Assembly (NCBI GenBank): GCA_964036665.1
Contig: OZ038533.1
Span: forward strand, 2,900,001-2,964,000
Length of the DNA: 64,000 nt
Source of the DNA: Gordius sp. MW1
Lineage: Eukaryota; Nematomorpha; Gordioida; Gordea; Gordiidae
Direction: 5' to 3'
Below the pieces are notes generated by a model. The model had not been told where the DNA came from. It made no database searches and saw only the letters and a program-made list of their open reading frames with translations. This document shows, one piece after another, positions 32,476 to 47,000 of this stretch. The position numbers and the translations under genes were made by a program. Within the stretch, counting starts at the first letter, position 1. Each line of letters begins with the position of its first letter.

Positions 32476-34784
32476 AAGACATCTGTTGCTGTTATATTTA
32501 CAAATCTGTTTTATATAAAAATGCTCTTTACCAATTTATTTAGAATGATATATGTTTTCTACAATGTTTAGGTCAAGAAGCTAGATTTCATTGAGTCTTT
32601 GATTATGTGATTTTAATTGCTATGCAATTTATGGGCTCGCTTTTGGTTGTCCGTCCGTCCAACTTGTAAATTTCAAATAATTGCGGTAGAAATATATACG
32701 GGTTTTTAATGGCTGTGGACTTATACTTCTCTAAAAGACTTTTATTTCGCTTTTGCAAATAGAGTAGCTTATGACCGCTGGTTGGCTTTAAATTTTTCGC
32801 CCTCGCCCGAGCCCAAAATCCATTTGTTGTTGTGCCCGACTGATTAGCATAAAATTCTCTTGACAAATTGGCTAGGTTGTTGCTTTATAACTGATGATTG
32901 CGAAATTGTTTGAATAATTCCCTGCAAATGAATGATGCCCGTTGCTTACTTCTACCTTTTCTGACGCCGGCCAAAGGCCAAAATCCATTTTTATTTTTGT
33001 GCCTGCACGTTTTGCAATGTATGATATCAACTTTAAAAAATAAATAATAATTTTTTGAGCTAAAAATAAACAATAATGACCGCTCGTTGGCTATAATTTT
33101 TCCCTCTTTTGCCCTGCCCCCCTTTTTACCCTCTCGCAAAAAAGAGCCTTGTGTTTTTTTGCCTTGATACGCCTGTGTCAAAATGCCTTTTATATTTCGT
33201 CGTGTTTACCACTGCCACCGCTTGGGATAAGCCATCTTGAGTACGATACCCGGTGGCAACAAATCTTTCCCACGTCTCATCGCACCCCCCCTCCCCCCTA
33301 ACAAGAACCTATGCTTCCACTTATATGAGTTCGAATCTCGGTGAGGGCAAAATTTTCTTTTTGTTATTAACTTAAATTTTGCATTGATAATATATTGTTT
33401 AATAAATATAGGCTTTTTGGCAGTCTGCTGGCTACTGACCAATGGAAAAAATGACCACTGGTCAAAGTGTGATTGGAATTTTTTTTGTTTTTTTAATGAT
33501 TGACCTTTATGTATTTATATGCTTTTTATCCGTCTAACAGAAAAAAATGACCATTGGCTAAAGTGTGAATCGAAATTTTTTTTCTTATATTTTGCCTTTA
33601 TTTAATTATAGGCTATTTGGCCGTCTGCTGGCTACTGACTAATAAAAAAAGGCCCACTGGTCTGGACATTTTTTTGTTTTTTAATATTTGGCTCTTATAT
33701 ATTTATACAATATTTGACCGTCTGCTGACTGCTGACTAATGGAAAAAATAACCATTGACCAAAGTGTGATTTCTTACCAATTTTATAGTGTATACGTGCT
33801 TGTCAAAAATATTAAAATTTTAAACTTAAAAAATATTAATATGAAAATAGTGTATGTAAAAAAGCAATTATAACGTTGTATGTGTATTATCTGACTTCCT
33901 GCTTGACCATTACCCCCGCCCCCTCATAGGCATTCTCGACCCTTACCCTCTATCTTGCCCATAGATTGTAACAAATGTGCTACTTTATACGGATTTTGGA
34001 TGTGTTTTGTAAAAACAATACCCCAAACTAGGCGAATATACCACACGAACTCTTAGTCTGACCCTCGGCCCTCTACCAGGGGCGAAGACCCTAATTTATA
34101 TAACAACCTATACCAAGATTGGTGGGCATTATAAAAAATTAAAGCATTTTATTACATGGTAATAAGTTAAAGTTTGGTATTAGTCCGATATTTACGATAA
34201 AAAATTCACGATACACCTAAAACAGTAAATAATTAATTATATTACATTTATAGTATTTTTACACACATTAGAATCATGCATACACAATCAACATTTTGTT
34301 ACAATATAAATTGGATTGGTAACGTTTATTATAATGTAAATATTCAACACAAGATAACGTAATATAACAATGAGATCAAATGTAATCCATAAGAACATTA
34401 CTTTAACAATGAATATGTGCAAAGAATAATTGTAGTAAGTTATGTATAAATTTAAGATAGGTTTGCATTAACTTTAGTGTTGAACCAATTTAATAAATGG
34501 TCCTTAGACATCGGCCTGCATCTATGTCATTTATAATGACCATAGAGGATTTGTAATTGGCTGCCAAGAGCTTAACGTGATAAATGGTAATATTATTTTA
34601 GATTTTTAATACATCGTTTACAATTATGAATTTATTTATCAAATTAGCCCATAAATATCGGTCTATATTAAGGTGACCCCATAAGATGTGTGATTGACTG
34701 CCATAAGCTTAATCTCTTTAATTAGTAGTGTTGAATTATGCCATTTTTAAGGGATTACCTTAAGAATTTAGTAAAAGGTTGGTC
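32476..34784. other. Intergenic region with composite repeat
   Basis: The second composite repeat fills 32617-33780. The rest to 34784 is AT-rich with no recognisable gene and should include the 3' flank of the GPCR gene. Confidence 0.45.
32617..33780 (+). repeat. Composite repeat, second copy (head motif, B-box module, tandem units)
   Basis: It starts with ATTGCTATGCAATTTATGG and GGCTCGCTTTT. The module TTCGTCGTGTTTACCACTG follows at about 33197, then AGTACGATACCC, then GAGTTCGAATCTCGG (B-box-like) near 33330, and then three or four degraded units of the GGC(C/A)GTC(T/C)G(C)TGGCTACTGACC repeat from about 33415. Order and content equal those at 5618-8640. Confidence 0.75.
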
Positions 34785-37700
34785 TTAATAAACTTCGTCC
34801 TTAACTTTTTCTGGACCCGTATATACGTCTCGTTCGAATGGTGGCAGTCCGATTTCTTCCACGTGACCTGTTATTTTGTCTACCGCTAAAGGAATTTCAT
34901 CTTTTAAATAATTTTCTCCGAAAACTTCTTTTGATTTTCTCCTCCTATTGGCTTCCGCACGTTCCAATGAATCTATTTTGGCTACTCCTTTGGATTTCAT
35001 AAATACCGTGTTGTTTGGTGTATCATCATTTCCCTTATTACTACTATTATGAAAGGCGATAGTTCCAATTTTTGTAGTATGGGCTGGTACGTGGTAAGAT
35101 GTGCTACCCAGAAGTTCTAAAGGTTTTTTGGTGAGGAAAGAGATCATACCAATCCTAAAGCTTTTATTGGTGAGATAGACGAATACATTGACTACTGCAA
35201 TCGCGTGTGCAACCTGAACTGTAGAGGCGTGAACAGTAGCTGGTAAGCGATTTTTAAAATCCGCCATAACTATAAAAGCGTACTGGCCCCAGAGGATGAA
35301 CACGATGAGAAAGTGGGCGAATAAGGTGCTTGCTAATTTCATTTCTTGTTTCCATCGCTTCTGATTCATGTTAGTGTGCTTCTTATAATTTTCCTTTTCA
35401 TGTACCGCTTTAATATAAAAAGTAGCGAATGTAGTTTTTAAAATAAAATATAAGCTTAGGTTATGAAAATAATAAGCTATTCGGCGTGCCGGTAATGGTC
35501 AATATATTTACTTTTCGAGCATTTATATTGAGTCCTTATAAGTTAATAAGTATAAAAACGCTAATATTTTTATTAGTAGATATATTAGTAAAATAATGAA
35601 ACTAATTGAGTCAAAGATCGTGTCTGCTAAAAATAAATTATATAAATTATTCTTTTCATTTTATAAATTGAAGAAATAATAAGACTATAATTAAGTTGTC
35701 ACATCTTATGATACGTCCAAAATTTTTAGAGAACATAAAATATCTTATAATATAATCACATCATTCGTAAACCAATGTTGAATCGTGCTATTTTATGTGT
35801 AAGTAGATCATAATTATGTTTTTACAAAATAATAGCAGTGTTGAATATACTTTGATGTCCATCACCAGGATTAACAGCATTGGCTTCCATTACTTTCCGA
35901 ATGCCTCGCACATGCATGAATAATCGGATGTAGCAGTAAAAGATGGTAGAGATTGGGAAAAGGACGTAAACAATTGCAAAGTAGAGTGTATAGCCAACGG
36001 AATAGGTTCGATCCCATATACATATCATAGCCTTTAAATCGTACACATTCCTTCCCCAACCCACCTTAATAAACAAAAAAAATATTTACAACTTTATGAA
36101 TTATATATTATAAAGTAATTGAAGCAGGGTTATGTACAGTTCCTGATATATATAAGATTTAAAACGATTCTTAGTATAATTTGCGCAAATTTATAAAATG
36201 TCTGCAAATTAGGTTCGAATTCATTCGATAAGATTGTTAAGTTTAAATTAACCGAAATCTATTGTTAACTCTCGAATAAAAGCAAGCTTGTACAAAAATA
36301 AAACTAGGCTTCTCTATTTCTATCGTCGATTATACATTTGTAAACAAATTATTTTGCCTGTTTAATTATATCTATGAAACTTTGATTTAATTATATTACA
36401 AACCCTCGATCTCTAAATATTTCGTTTATTTTATAAAGTATAAGAAATTTAGCCTTGAAATTCATCGTCTCTTATTAAAAATACCCTGAATTGTTTTTTT
36501 TATATTTTTTAAGTTAATTATACCCTTGATTCGAAAGTGAGGCCATTTCGTGATATCATTCAAACTCACCATGTTTTTTTAAAAATGGTTAAAATGGCAA
36601 AAAAGCATATGATTTTTGAGAAATGGCTATAAATTTGTTTATATTATAATATTAAATATAGATTGTGGATACGTCGGGAGGTAATTGTAATAGGAATGCA
36701 ATAATCCATATGCAAACGCATGCTATCGATGTCGATTTCCAGGTGGCTAGGTTAATGAAATGGCTGTGGTATTTAATGGAGAGATATCTGTCAAACATCA
36801 AATAATAATTTAATAAAAAATTTTTAAAGACTTAATAAAATTGTTTTTACCATATTTTTAAGCATATAAATAATTTGATTAACTTTAAAAATATCTATTA
36901 GCATATATAACGACTTTAAAATCGTTAATTATGAATTTGCTTGATTATTTTTCCCTATTTTATATTATATATTAAAACTAAAAAATAGTTATTTGTATTA
37001 GAGTAACAATGGTATGCCTTATTAAATTAGTTGGCCTTCTAACCAATAATGGTCATGGCTGGGCGTTTTTAAATCGGATACTAATCCTAAAGACTGCCTT
37101 CAATATCGCCGTATAAAAAATTCTTATCTTTTGTAAAATTTAAAATATTATTAACAAAACTTTATTTAAATATGTGAAATTGGTGTTGGTACTTAAAAAT
37201 TTAAAAATTTCTACAAATTTAACCTGGTGACCGCTATGGACATATGAGTTAAGAGAGAAGTGACGCAGGAGGTAACGCATATATTGGCTATAATGTTACA
37301 CAACCGATGGTTTTGTAAAAACACTTGATGTCCAATCGTTAATCCTTTACAATAATAACAAGGACATAAATATAGTAATAAAACCAAATCGAAAGTCTTA
37401 ATTTTTATCCATAAATTCGGTTTAGATAACCTTGTAACTATAATTGGTAGTTTTAAGCTATAATAGATAATAAAAAAGAACTAAAAATTAGAAGCTAGAA
37501 AAGTTGAAAAAATAAATCAGCTTATATAACAGTAAATTTATTTCGATTGAATATAGCGTTGTTTTAGAAACATTTATTTAGCCAGGTGGGGGTAGAGAGG
37601 GCACCTGCTCTCTTTGAAAGCTAGAAAATGAATAAAAATTTGAGGAATAAACTTAGGGAAATTTATTTTATTTTCCCTTTAATTTTAAGTCAAAGCCTGT

Positions 37701-40700
37701 AAAATTAATTTTTATATAATTAGGACCCCTTAAAACTATCTATTTACAGAAACTTCGGTAAACAAGCCACCTTTTTAAAAGAAAGATTTTGCGCTTGCTT
37801 TTTACTTAGAACAACCAGGTATCTTTGGGCCTACTCTTGCCTTTGTTTTACATGATAATAATTTAATTATTATTTTTCATCAATATATCCCTTTTTATTT
37901 ACTTTATATTTATTGTCTCCGTCTTCTAAGATAAAATTCTTTTTTTAACTGAAAAAAATGTAATTTAATATAACTTTCCGTTCCGTTTTTTTCTAAAATC
38001 AAAATTACACCGTAAATTTTTTTAATTATAATGTACTACCTGTGATAGAGGTAGAGCTAATGACGGTCACTTCAATCAAGTCGGCCAAAGATAAGTTGAT
38101 TATGAAAAGATTAAGTGGCTTCCACAGCACTTTATTCGTGTAAATGGCGCCGATAATCTGAAAAATAAAATTATCAAAAAAATATAGTGAAAATAATTTT
38201 TTATTTCTACAAGACTGCCTCACTTTAGCCCGTGAAAAGAAATATTTGCGCTGACCTGATCAGAGTCCGAAATTTTAATTTAATCGTAATTTTTAAACAA
38301 ATATTAAAATTGACACTTTTTTTAAATTTTAAAATTTATATAAGAAGAATATACTCGCTAAAATTTTATTGACTCTATTATTTTGAAATATATAGCTCGA
38401 ATTTAAAACGAAAAAATATTATTTTAAGGCCTTGCATTAAATTATCTGTTTATTGCATTGGTGTATGGCTGTTTTGTGAATAATTGACCAATTTTAAATT
38501 TGGATTATAAGTTATGAGAAACAGGAAATATGGGCTGATTTCATGGGCGTAGGCATGAGGGGGGGTCAGGGAGGGTTGGCTGCCCCCTTCTAAATCCAAA
38601 ATTTTGTTGAAATGTATTGAAATTATGGCTAAAATCAAAAAAAAAGATTATTTTGCCCGTCTTTAAATCGTTATTGCCCCCCCCCCCCTAATTCCAATGC
38701 TTGCTACGCCAATGGCTGAATTTTTTATTTGGTCCGATATCGCCCCATTATTTATAAATTTTTTGTCGGAACCCGGCTCGGGCCCAGGGCGGTCCTTGCA
38801 GGCTCTAAGTGAACCTGCACCCGACCCTGTATAAAATAGGAATATTATTTGATTGAAATTTTTCGAAAAATTTTATATGTTTTTAGGTGGCTGTGGAAAA
38901 AGCTTCAAAGATCTTATCTTCCCGAAACCAATTTATATGTTAAAATGACGTAACGATGCTTAAAAAGGATTTTGTTTCATATACCAAAACTATTGATTTT
39001 TTTTATTTTAATTTTTCAGTCATTTTCCAATAGTTTAGTAGGATTACGAAATCATCTCCCGAAGTTTGATCATCATTAAAATTTTGATAAAATATTTAAA
39101 CCTTCATTAATTATTAATCCACCAAATAGTATGCTTTATTACTATATGTTTTTTTCTTCAAATTAAAAAACGAAATTTTATTTTACCGGATTGATCAAAT
39201 GGCTCAACAAAACATTATAGAATCATGTTCATTTTATTAATTACACAAGTTGTTATTTCTCTACCTATATTGAAGTTTTTTGTAATAAATAGCTTTTAAC
39301 TGCTATGCGATTTATATTTTTATATTATTTTAAACACGTTTTTGGATATTTTATTTATCATTTTAAGCTAATAAAAATGTTTATAAATTGATAAGTGAAT
39401 GATTTGACTATGTAAAAAAGATTAGCGCCTCTCACTTCTCAAAAGAGAAATTTCCGATATATTTATTTATATAATAAAATAATTAACATTCTTGGTGAAC
39501 CTGAGTGAACCAAGTAGTGTTTATCAAAAAAAGTGTAAAAAGTAATCATAAATAAATTTTATAGTAGTTATCAAAACCAATATTTTAGGCCAATAAATAG
39601 GAACCATTCTATAATTTGGGGCCAATTATTTCCATCGTGTGATTAATTGAGAACTAAACTAGTTTATAATTTATTGTCGATTTAAGATTGCGTGTTCAAT
39701 TAGATTAACTTAATTAATTTGACAAATTAATTCTTACTTTTATCAAAATCCCAATATTATAGCATAAAAATTTAATATTTATATTGATTTGTGTAAAATT
39801 TCATTTCTTACACAATCAATAATATATTGCGATTTGAATCACCTGGCCCAAGGGGCAGGCAGCTGATATTTACCCCCCCCCAAAAAAAAACAACAACAGC
39901 AACAACATTTGTGTTTAAATTTTTGCTTAAATGTGGCTAATTCATTAAAACAAATTATATTTTAGCTCTCACAATAATTTAATAAATTATTTGTGTACTG
40001 CTGGTATATTTTGGATTTTAATTTTAGATATAGTTACTGTTTTACTTAATATAATAGTCATTTAAAATAATTTTTGGCCAAAAAATTTATGGCATAAAAA
40101 CTTTTAATTAATGGCTTAGCTATCCCTTAAATGCGCCTATATTTTTTAATGTAAATGGGCCCTACTTTTGGTTACTCCCATAAATAATGATGTATTTAAT
40201 CGATTATTAAAACGAACATGTGATTTCAACTAAAATCGATCGGATTAATGACGAAATAAATTCATAGAAAAAAAATGAAGAAAAATAAAAACACCAAACT
40301 AACAATATTAACTTTTTATTCTTAAAAATGCCCGTCCTATGCAAAAAGGATCCTCTAGGTTCAGAAATATCAGAGGAGCTAATATTTTCTCATCGCATAA
40401 AATTATTATAGCCACACCCGCCCCATGGTACTCCCATGAGAAAATCCTCACCTCACGTTATATTATAAAATAAACTTAAAATAAATTACGGACATAAAAA
40501 GGTTAATTAAAGCGTGAAAAAATAATTGTTAATAACGTTTTAGTACAGAAAATTACGCATATTTGCCTTAAATTTCAATAGAATTTCTAGCATAATAATT
40601 ATCATTTGATGTTTGATGAACTTGGTTAAATTCAATAAGTTAGGCCATCTTATATTAAGCATAAGGAGATAGCAGGTTCAAAAAAGACAAATTTTAAATA

Positions 40701-43700
40701 AATTTAACAAAATTTTGAGAATAAAAATAAACTTCATGCCCTCGCCCCCCCCCCGCCCTTTTCTAATTTGGATCCGGCTCGCTTTTGCGAGAAATTCTCG
40801 AGGAATGGATGCACTTTCATTAATAATTTGACCTAGGGATGGGATGGCTTTTATAGTAATCATGGTAACAAACACAAGGTCTTATTATTAATTAGCCATG
40901 AATATTTTATCGAAAAAATGAGAATTTTGAAGAGAATATAGGAATATATAATATATGAATGAGCCAAGCCGTCATCACATCTTTGTGCTGAAATCGTAGT
41001 TTCTTATAAATCTTTTCTCGTCGGGCTTTTATTTTAAATAATTTATTTAACTTAAGGTTTCTAAACTTTTTATATTTATTATCATGTTTGTGTAATAAAA
41101 TAACGGGTTTATACATTTAATTTATTTAAAAAGCTTTAATCATAATTTTCCAATTACCAAATAAAAAATATTAATTGCTATGCAATTTATGTTTAACATT
41201 GAAATGTATATTTAATTTTACCATAATGTACGTTCAATAATTTTTAAAATAGAGGAAATTGTCAAGTTTTAGAGGTGGTCAAGCCATTTTGGAATCGATT
41301 TAAATACCAAACTTTTCAACCATCGCCCACCTTCCCCCTAACGATTAAAAAATAGCTATTGCTCCCTTTTAAATTGTTTATTAAAATGGTAAGACGTTTG
41401 AGGTAAGCAAATAAAAATTTCATTTTTTCTTATAATATTGACGCTATAAACATACTAAAACTAAACCAAGGAGTACATTCTGATAAAATTAAAATATACA
41501 TCTTTGGTATATTAGGGTCGTAAAGATATATTTGAGATTTAAGGATTAATTACTTAAAAGTATCGTAAATTATTTGGTGGGTACCAACCCCCCCCCCCCC
41601 CCCTATTTAAGAAAAAACCTATTTAATTTTTAATTTCCTAGATATATACCAAATAGTAGTGAGATATATTTGCAAATGTTTATTTGCTACAAACTTAATA
41701 ATGCCTTTAATTTTAAAATAGAATAAATTAATTTACCTTTAATGTAATAAAAAGCAAAGCCATCATATGCATAGAACTAATATAAAAATTCCGGTTAATT
41801 TTAACAGTTTATTTTTCAATTTTATATAAATTTTTTTTTTAATTTGAACATTTAGGATATTATAAAATTTTTTAACACTACAACATATGTTGGAATAAAA
41901 AAAGTTAACATGCCACGGTTTCTTCCCTTTCCCCTCCCAAATTTTTTTTACCAACCCCAAGGGGCAATATAATTAACTTTGAGGATAACTTACGGAATAA
42001 ATAATTGATTTGACCCGAATTCGTTAGAAGACTAACTTTTTTAACGCCATCTACATGTTAAATAATATGAATTTTGCATTATTAGTGTTAAATGGGTATA
42101 ATTTTATTTTATCGTTGATTATTAACGAATATCCTACCCATGCATATGTAATTTATTTGTAAAAAATAAGCCAGTTGAGTAAATAGAAATTAAGCAGGCT
42201 TATTAGTCGATGTGTAAAAATGTGTTGATTAATAAAATTAGAGACCAGAAAAGTGGGTTCCGGTGTCCAACCCAAGCTGAGCAATTGTCCTAAAAGGTTT
42301 TTTGGCGGGCGCGGGCGGGCATCTAGAGCCCCGCAAAATGGAATTTATTCGGTCCGAGGCTGGCTTAAGCCCGACACTTTTGATATTTTTTGCCCGAGCC
42401 CGACCCAACTTTTTTGAACTGTAAATTTATAAAAAAAAAAATTAAACAGAATACCCACCCGTACCATTCATTTATCATAAAATTATTTTGTCTACTTTAA
42501 ATAGCCTATTTAACAAATGAATTAGTAAAAAGTTTTTAAAAATCTTTTAGCGAAATTTTGCCTCGGGTCGGGCTTGAGCCTCGGATCGGGTGACTTATCC
42601 GGCCAACCCGAGCCCCAGGCACAAATAAATATTTTGGCGCCGGGAGCTCGGCCCGTGCATGGCTCTACGGACATCTCAACAAGAGTCAGTAATTCGAGCT
42701 TAATGATTTTTTATAGTGTATTATGTATAGTAGTATTCTAGTATTTTATTATCATTTTTTATTTAATTTTATAATATTTAAATCATGAATAAAAAAAATT
42801 TCTAAAATATAAAGGAATACAACTAAAATCTTTTTAAAAAATAATTACTTAAAGTGGGGTAGTTATGGCAGCTTTAATGATTCGGGCATGGCCTTGCGGT
42901 CTCTTATTTGGGTACAGGGGTAGCCGGGCGGGCAATTAAATTATAAATTAGACCGGGTGGGGTTAGGGCAGAAAAATTGAAACAAATGTGACCTTAAATC
43001 AGACTCGCTCAATATCATTTAAAAGCAAACAAATTGCTATATTAAAATTTAAACCTATAGATGTCTATAAATCTATACGAATTAAAATATGTTAAAATAG
43101 GTATATGTATATTGAATTTGAGGAGATGAACTTTTTATACGGATTAAGTGGAAAATATATAATATTTCCACTAGGCAGATCAAAAGCTTTAGCTACTTTC
43201 AATTTTTAAAAATTTAAAAACATCCTGAAAAAAAAATTTCGGGAAAAACATTTTCTTAAGGATTATGGTGTCATCTCTAGTATTAATTAATGGGGAGAAT
43301 ATTAATATTGATTTTTTTTAACAATGATTTAAAAATATCCAATTAGATTAATTGGTTTTCATCAAGATATACTAATGAAAGGAAATAAAAAAGGAGGTTA
43401 ACATAGTAGGGATACGAAAAGGAAATCTAATAAATATTTTTATACAGCTGGATATGTCTGCTTCTTAAAAATTTTAAATAAAAATTTAAATTACTATAAG
43501 TCCTAATTATTGAGTAAAAACTTTAGTCCGTTAAAAAACTTAAGTAATTTTGGGTTAAAAGTTATTTTGATTAAATAATAATAGTCCACTATATGCTTAA
43601 AATATACAATCATGGGCGTAGCCAGGGGGGGGGGCAGGGAGTGGCGGCTGCCCCCCCCCTCTAATTTTAAAATTTGTTAAAATTGGTTAAAATTATGGCT

Positions 43701-44073
43701 AAAATTACTAAAAATAATCATTTGACCCGTCTCTAAATCAATATTGTCCCCCTCTAATTCCAATGCTGGATACGCCCATGTATGCAATCTAAGAAAAATA
43801 AAAAATTACGCATTAAAAGGCTAAATCTCACCTATTTAGCATTCCTGTTTCTTTGTTGAGTATAATAAAAAAATTCAAAACTATGTTTAAAATTACCGCA
43901 ATATTTCCTAAAGGTCCAACTAGGATGTAGAATGAGATGAGAGTTATAAGGCCTATAGTTAATTTTGGATGTTGTTGAAAGGAGTCATAATCTTTGTAGT
44001 AATCAGCGAGGAACGTTTGATTATAAACGAAATTTTTGCTAAAAATTTCGTAATGTTGCTTTCTAGAATCCAT
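34785..44073 (-). CDS. Class A G-protein-coupled receptor, melatonin-receptor-like, six exons
   Basis: A seven-helix receptor of about 424 residues. Exons (minus strand, 5' to 3'): 43897-44073, 38040-38157, 37224-37323, 36673-36787, about 35876-36064, 34785-35360. The joints keep phase; the donor of exon 5 is uncertain (35851, 35876 or 35894). Seen: an N-glycosylation site (NQT), TM1 with LVGPLGNIAIIG, TM2 with LNLFIINLSLADL, TM3 after HRLCNII ending in IAVTRY, TM4 with W in CIWIIAFLLQLPP, a loop Cys in AMICIWDRTYSVGYTLYF, TM5 with FPISTIFYCYIRLF, TM6 with FILWGQYAF, and TM7 with VVNVFVYLTNKSFR. Two class A motifs are altered: DRY is TRY and NPxxY is NVFVY. The YD...C...YT and FYCYIR pattern recalls melatonin-type receptors, but the ligand is unknown. 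The C-tail is about 120 residues. Intron 1 is 5.7 kb and full of repeats. Confidence 0.87.
38542..38714. mobile_element. CATGGGCGTAGCCAGG-family MITE
   Basis: The ends are CATGGGCGTAGGCATG and TGCTTGCTACGCCAATG. Flanks GCTGATTT and GCTGAATT agree at seven of eight positions. The interior has GGCTGCCCCCTTCTAAATCC and a C10 run. Confidence 0.82.
42324..42667. mobile_element. hAT-type MITE, TAGAGCC family, copy 3 (344 bp)
   Basis: The ends are TAGAGCCCCGCAAAATGG and CCCGTGCATGGCTCTA. Flanks CGGGCATC (42316-42323) and CGGACATC (42668-42675) differ at one base. Degraded GCCCGAGCCCGAC / CGGGTCGGGCTTG repeats lie inside both ends. Inserted in the first intron of the GPCR gene. Confidence 0.85.
43611..43780. 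mobile_element. CATGGGCGTAGCCAGG-family MITE
   Basis: The ends are CATGGGCGTAGCCAGG and TGCTGGATACGCCCATG. Flanks TATACAAT and TATGCAAT agree at seven of eight positions. The interior is G10, GGCGGCTGCC, C8 and TCTAATTTTAAAATTT, typical of the family. Confidence 0.85.
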
Positions 44074-47000
44074 CCTTTAAGTGATTTCTTGGCTTTTTTA
44101 ATCAAATATAATATAATTAAAGAGCTGAATAACACAATATAATTGTAAAAAATGAGAAATAATTATTATTGGTTTTATGACCCACCTCTAATCTGGGTAT
44201 TAAATGGGGATATGGTTTGATTAATAAGTCACGGTTATACTTCTTTATATATAAATATATTTTTGAAGATATTATTTGAACAGCTTAAATGCAAGTTTAT
44301 TTTGGTTGCATTAATCCTAAATCTTAGAGATGAGCTTTATTTTAATATAATGATGGACCCAGGTAAAATTAATTGATTAATCAAGCTTAATTTAGACTAC
44401 CTTTCTAATTAAACGTTGAAAACTCTTTTAATTTTTCATTGTGCTTTTAAGCTGAATCGCTCATTATTTCTCAGATATAACCCGAAACAATAAGGGACAA
44501 TATGGATTTTCATTCATTTTACCCAATTATAAATCTTTTATAGAACATCACTTTTTGTTTTTATCAATAATTTTTGACTGCTATCTTATTAATGAATACC
44601 AGGTTACAAAAATATCTCATTAATCTTAATATATTCAAACAAATTGGAAACTATAAATTTCTAACGCACAACAAATAAATCGTACCAGATTTCAGGTTAT
44701 TAGTTAACTATGAAGATATTATAGTTCATAATATATTTAATTTTTAAAAATATTTTCTATAATTTTGATAATATCCGTTATTTTTACACTGTGATTTCAA
44801 CAAAAATGACAAGCACAAAATAAAAATTATGGAATAACAAAAGTTGATCCAAAAAATCTTAGGCCAGTATTGTGCCCAATTAGATAGAAATTTTTGTTAA
44901 ATTAATTGAAGCTTTATTGATTTTAATTACCGACAACTGATATCTTAAAAGTTTTAAAATTTTATCAAGTAAAGGGAAACTTATTCGTGTTCAGCACAAT
45001 TAGATTCTTCGGACCTTGCTAGGGGCTATATACCCCTGGACTTCAAGGCCTTTTTATACTTCGTGTAAAAGCGGTAGTTTATTTTGCTAGACAATTTTTG
45101 GAGTGTGGTATGACACGAAATTTTTTATAAGTGGGTGAGGGGTTACTTAAGAAATATACAGCAACAATGGTAGTATTAATTTGAACATAAGGTAGCGCCG
45201 AACAGGACACGACAATCATTCCTAGAGGGGCGGTATCAAGAGCCCAACTTGGGCCTCGGGCTCGTGTTGGGCCTGATTGATCCGCCCGACCCTAAGCCCG
45301 AGCTTGGCCCGAAGCAAAATTATTTAACCAAATTTGTAAAGTACCGGTATCGCAACAGGAACGTTCGGGAAGAGTGCTTAATAATAATTTACCTTGCACT
45401 AATAAGAAGTGAAAACGCAAGGGTTATAATTTCCGATAGGATTTGCAGAACAATTTATAGGTATTTTATATAAATAATAATATAATTTATATTATACTAG
45501 TTAAAACATGCGGATCTTACTTTTTAGGTGACCTGGAATTGAATAAGGAGAGAGGAAATAAAAAATTTAAATTTACATAAAACTAATTTGTTAGAATCGC
45601 AATAAAATCTGCAGAAATTTTTTCCTACTTAGATTTCATAAATAGAACCTCTAAACCATATAAAACTTCCCAGTTTGGACAGCAGCTTTAATATTTATAT
45701 CAGAATTTCCCTGACTAAAATTCTAATTTCCCTCACTCTAAAACTCCCCCCCCCCCCAACTTTTGATTTAATAAGCTTTGTTATTACCTCGATCACCAGT
45801 TAATAAGCTTTTTAGTTTTAGATATTGCTATGAAGTAAAAGGAGTTGTTTATTAGTGGCCATTTGAATATTATTATTGTTAAGGCAGGTTTGTTTTAGTG
45901 TGTGTTAAATTTCAAACCTAGTCTCTTTTGTACTTTCTAAAGAAGCGGTAGTTTAATTTCTGTGTAATTATTAAGTGGTGTCTCGATATGACTGTTTTCC
46001 GGTGGGAGGGTTCGCGAATAAGTAAAACTAATATAATAGTCTTAGCGTAACGTGGACAGAACGCGACACAGCAGTTTATCCTAAAGAAAAAAAGGTGACG
46101 AAACTTGATTAACTAACAGCTTAAATTTATTTTTAAAAGAAACTTTTAAAGAAAAAAAAGAAGAAAAAAAAGAAAACTTATAAAAGTATGAAGCGAAAAC
46201 TGAACTAGTTCTTTAAAGGGAATTTCAAATCCCTTGTAATAAAAATACTTTCTCTATTTAAATAAATTACGCGATAATCAAATAAAATGGTGTAGATATT
46301 TTCATATAAATTCTTTGTGATCTGAATAGTTGTGCCCTGTTTTCACCAATATTCGATTAATCAAAATTTTGTGAAGAATAATCTAGTTATATGTGAGGAT
46401 ATTATATTTTTGTTAATATTCTACACAAAAAATTATATCCGGAAATTAAATGAAATAACTAGTGCCTGTTAAAATTCATATGACACATTTTAATAATATA
46501 ATATCCGTAACATATATTGATTCAATAAATTAATTATATATGTTTTTACACCTACAATAATTAAATTATCAGTCGACTGGTAAGGATGAGTGTAATTTTT
46601 CATAAAAATTGGCATTATACATTTTAATCTCTTTAATATAGGATAAGTTTGGACAGTAACAGGGACAGAGGGGGCCTGAAGCGCGCTCCTCCAACACATA
46701 AACTACTAAAGTACCTAGGGGAAAGCCAAGGGGGCTAAATCCCTCCCCCCCCCAAGATTTTGCCCCTTTGCCAGCCCTCCCCCCATGGAAAAAATCTTGG
46801 CTCCTTTGGCCTCTCAAACAGTTATTTAATTTATCTTATTTCAATAAATATCATTATAAGAATTTCATTTATTAATTTTTAAAATAATTAATTAAGCGAG
46901 CGAATTTTTTATATTAAATTTGCACTTTGTTGTTACACATAAGGCAAGAAAGTAAAACCCCCCTTAGCTTCAAGAAATACGTATGATATATTTTAGGAAT

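Larger units (their letters stand above)
38158..43896. other. First intron of the GPCR gene, repeat-rich
   Basis: It holds MITEs at 38542-38714, 42324-42667 and 43611-43780, a GC-rich MITE-like fragment at 38765-38830 (GGCTCGGGCCC, GCAGGCTCTAA), C-runs near 39870, 40745 and 41590, and the dispersed motif ATTGCTATGCAATTTATG near 41173. No other gene seen. Confidence 0.6.

Noticed and set aside
45249..45473. 74-residue ORF starting in a GC-rich stretch
   Set aside because: The first part is a degraded GGGCTCGGGC repeat fragment and the rest has no domain.
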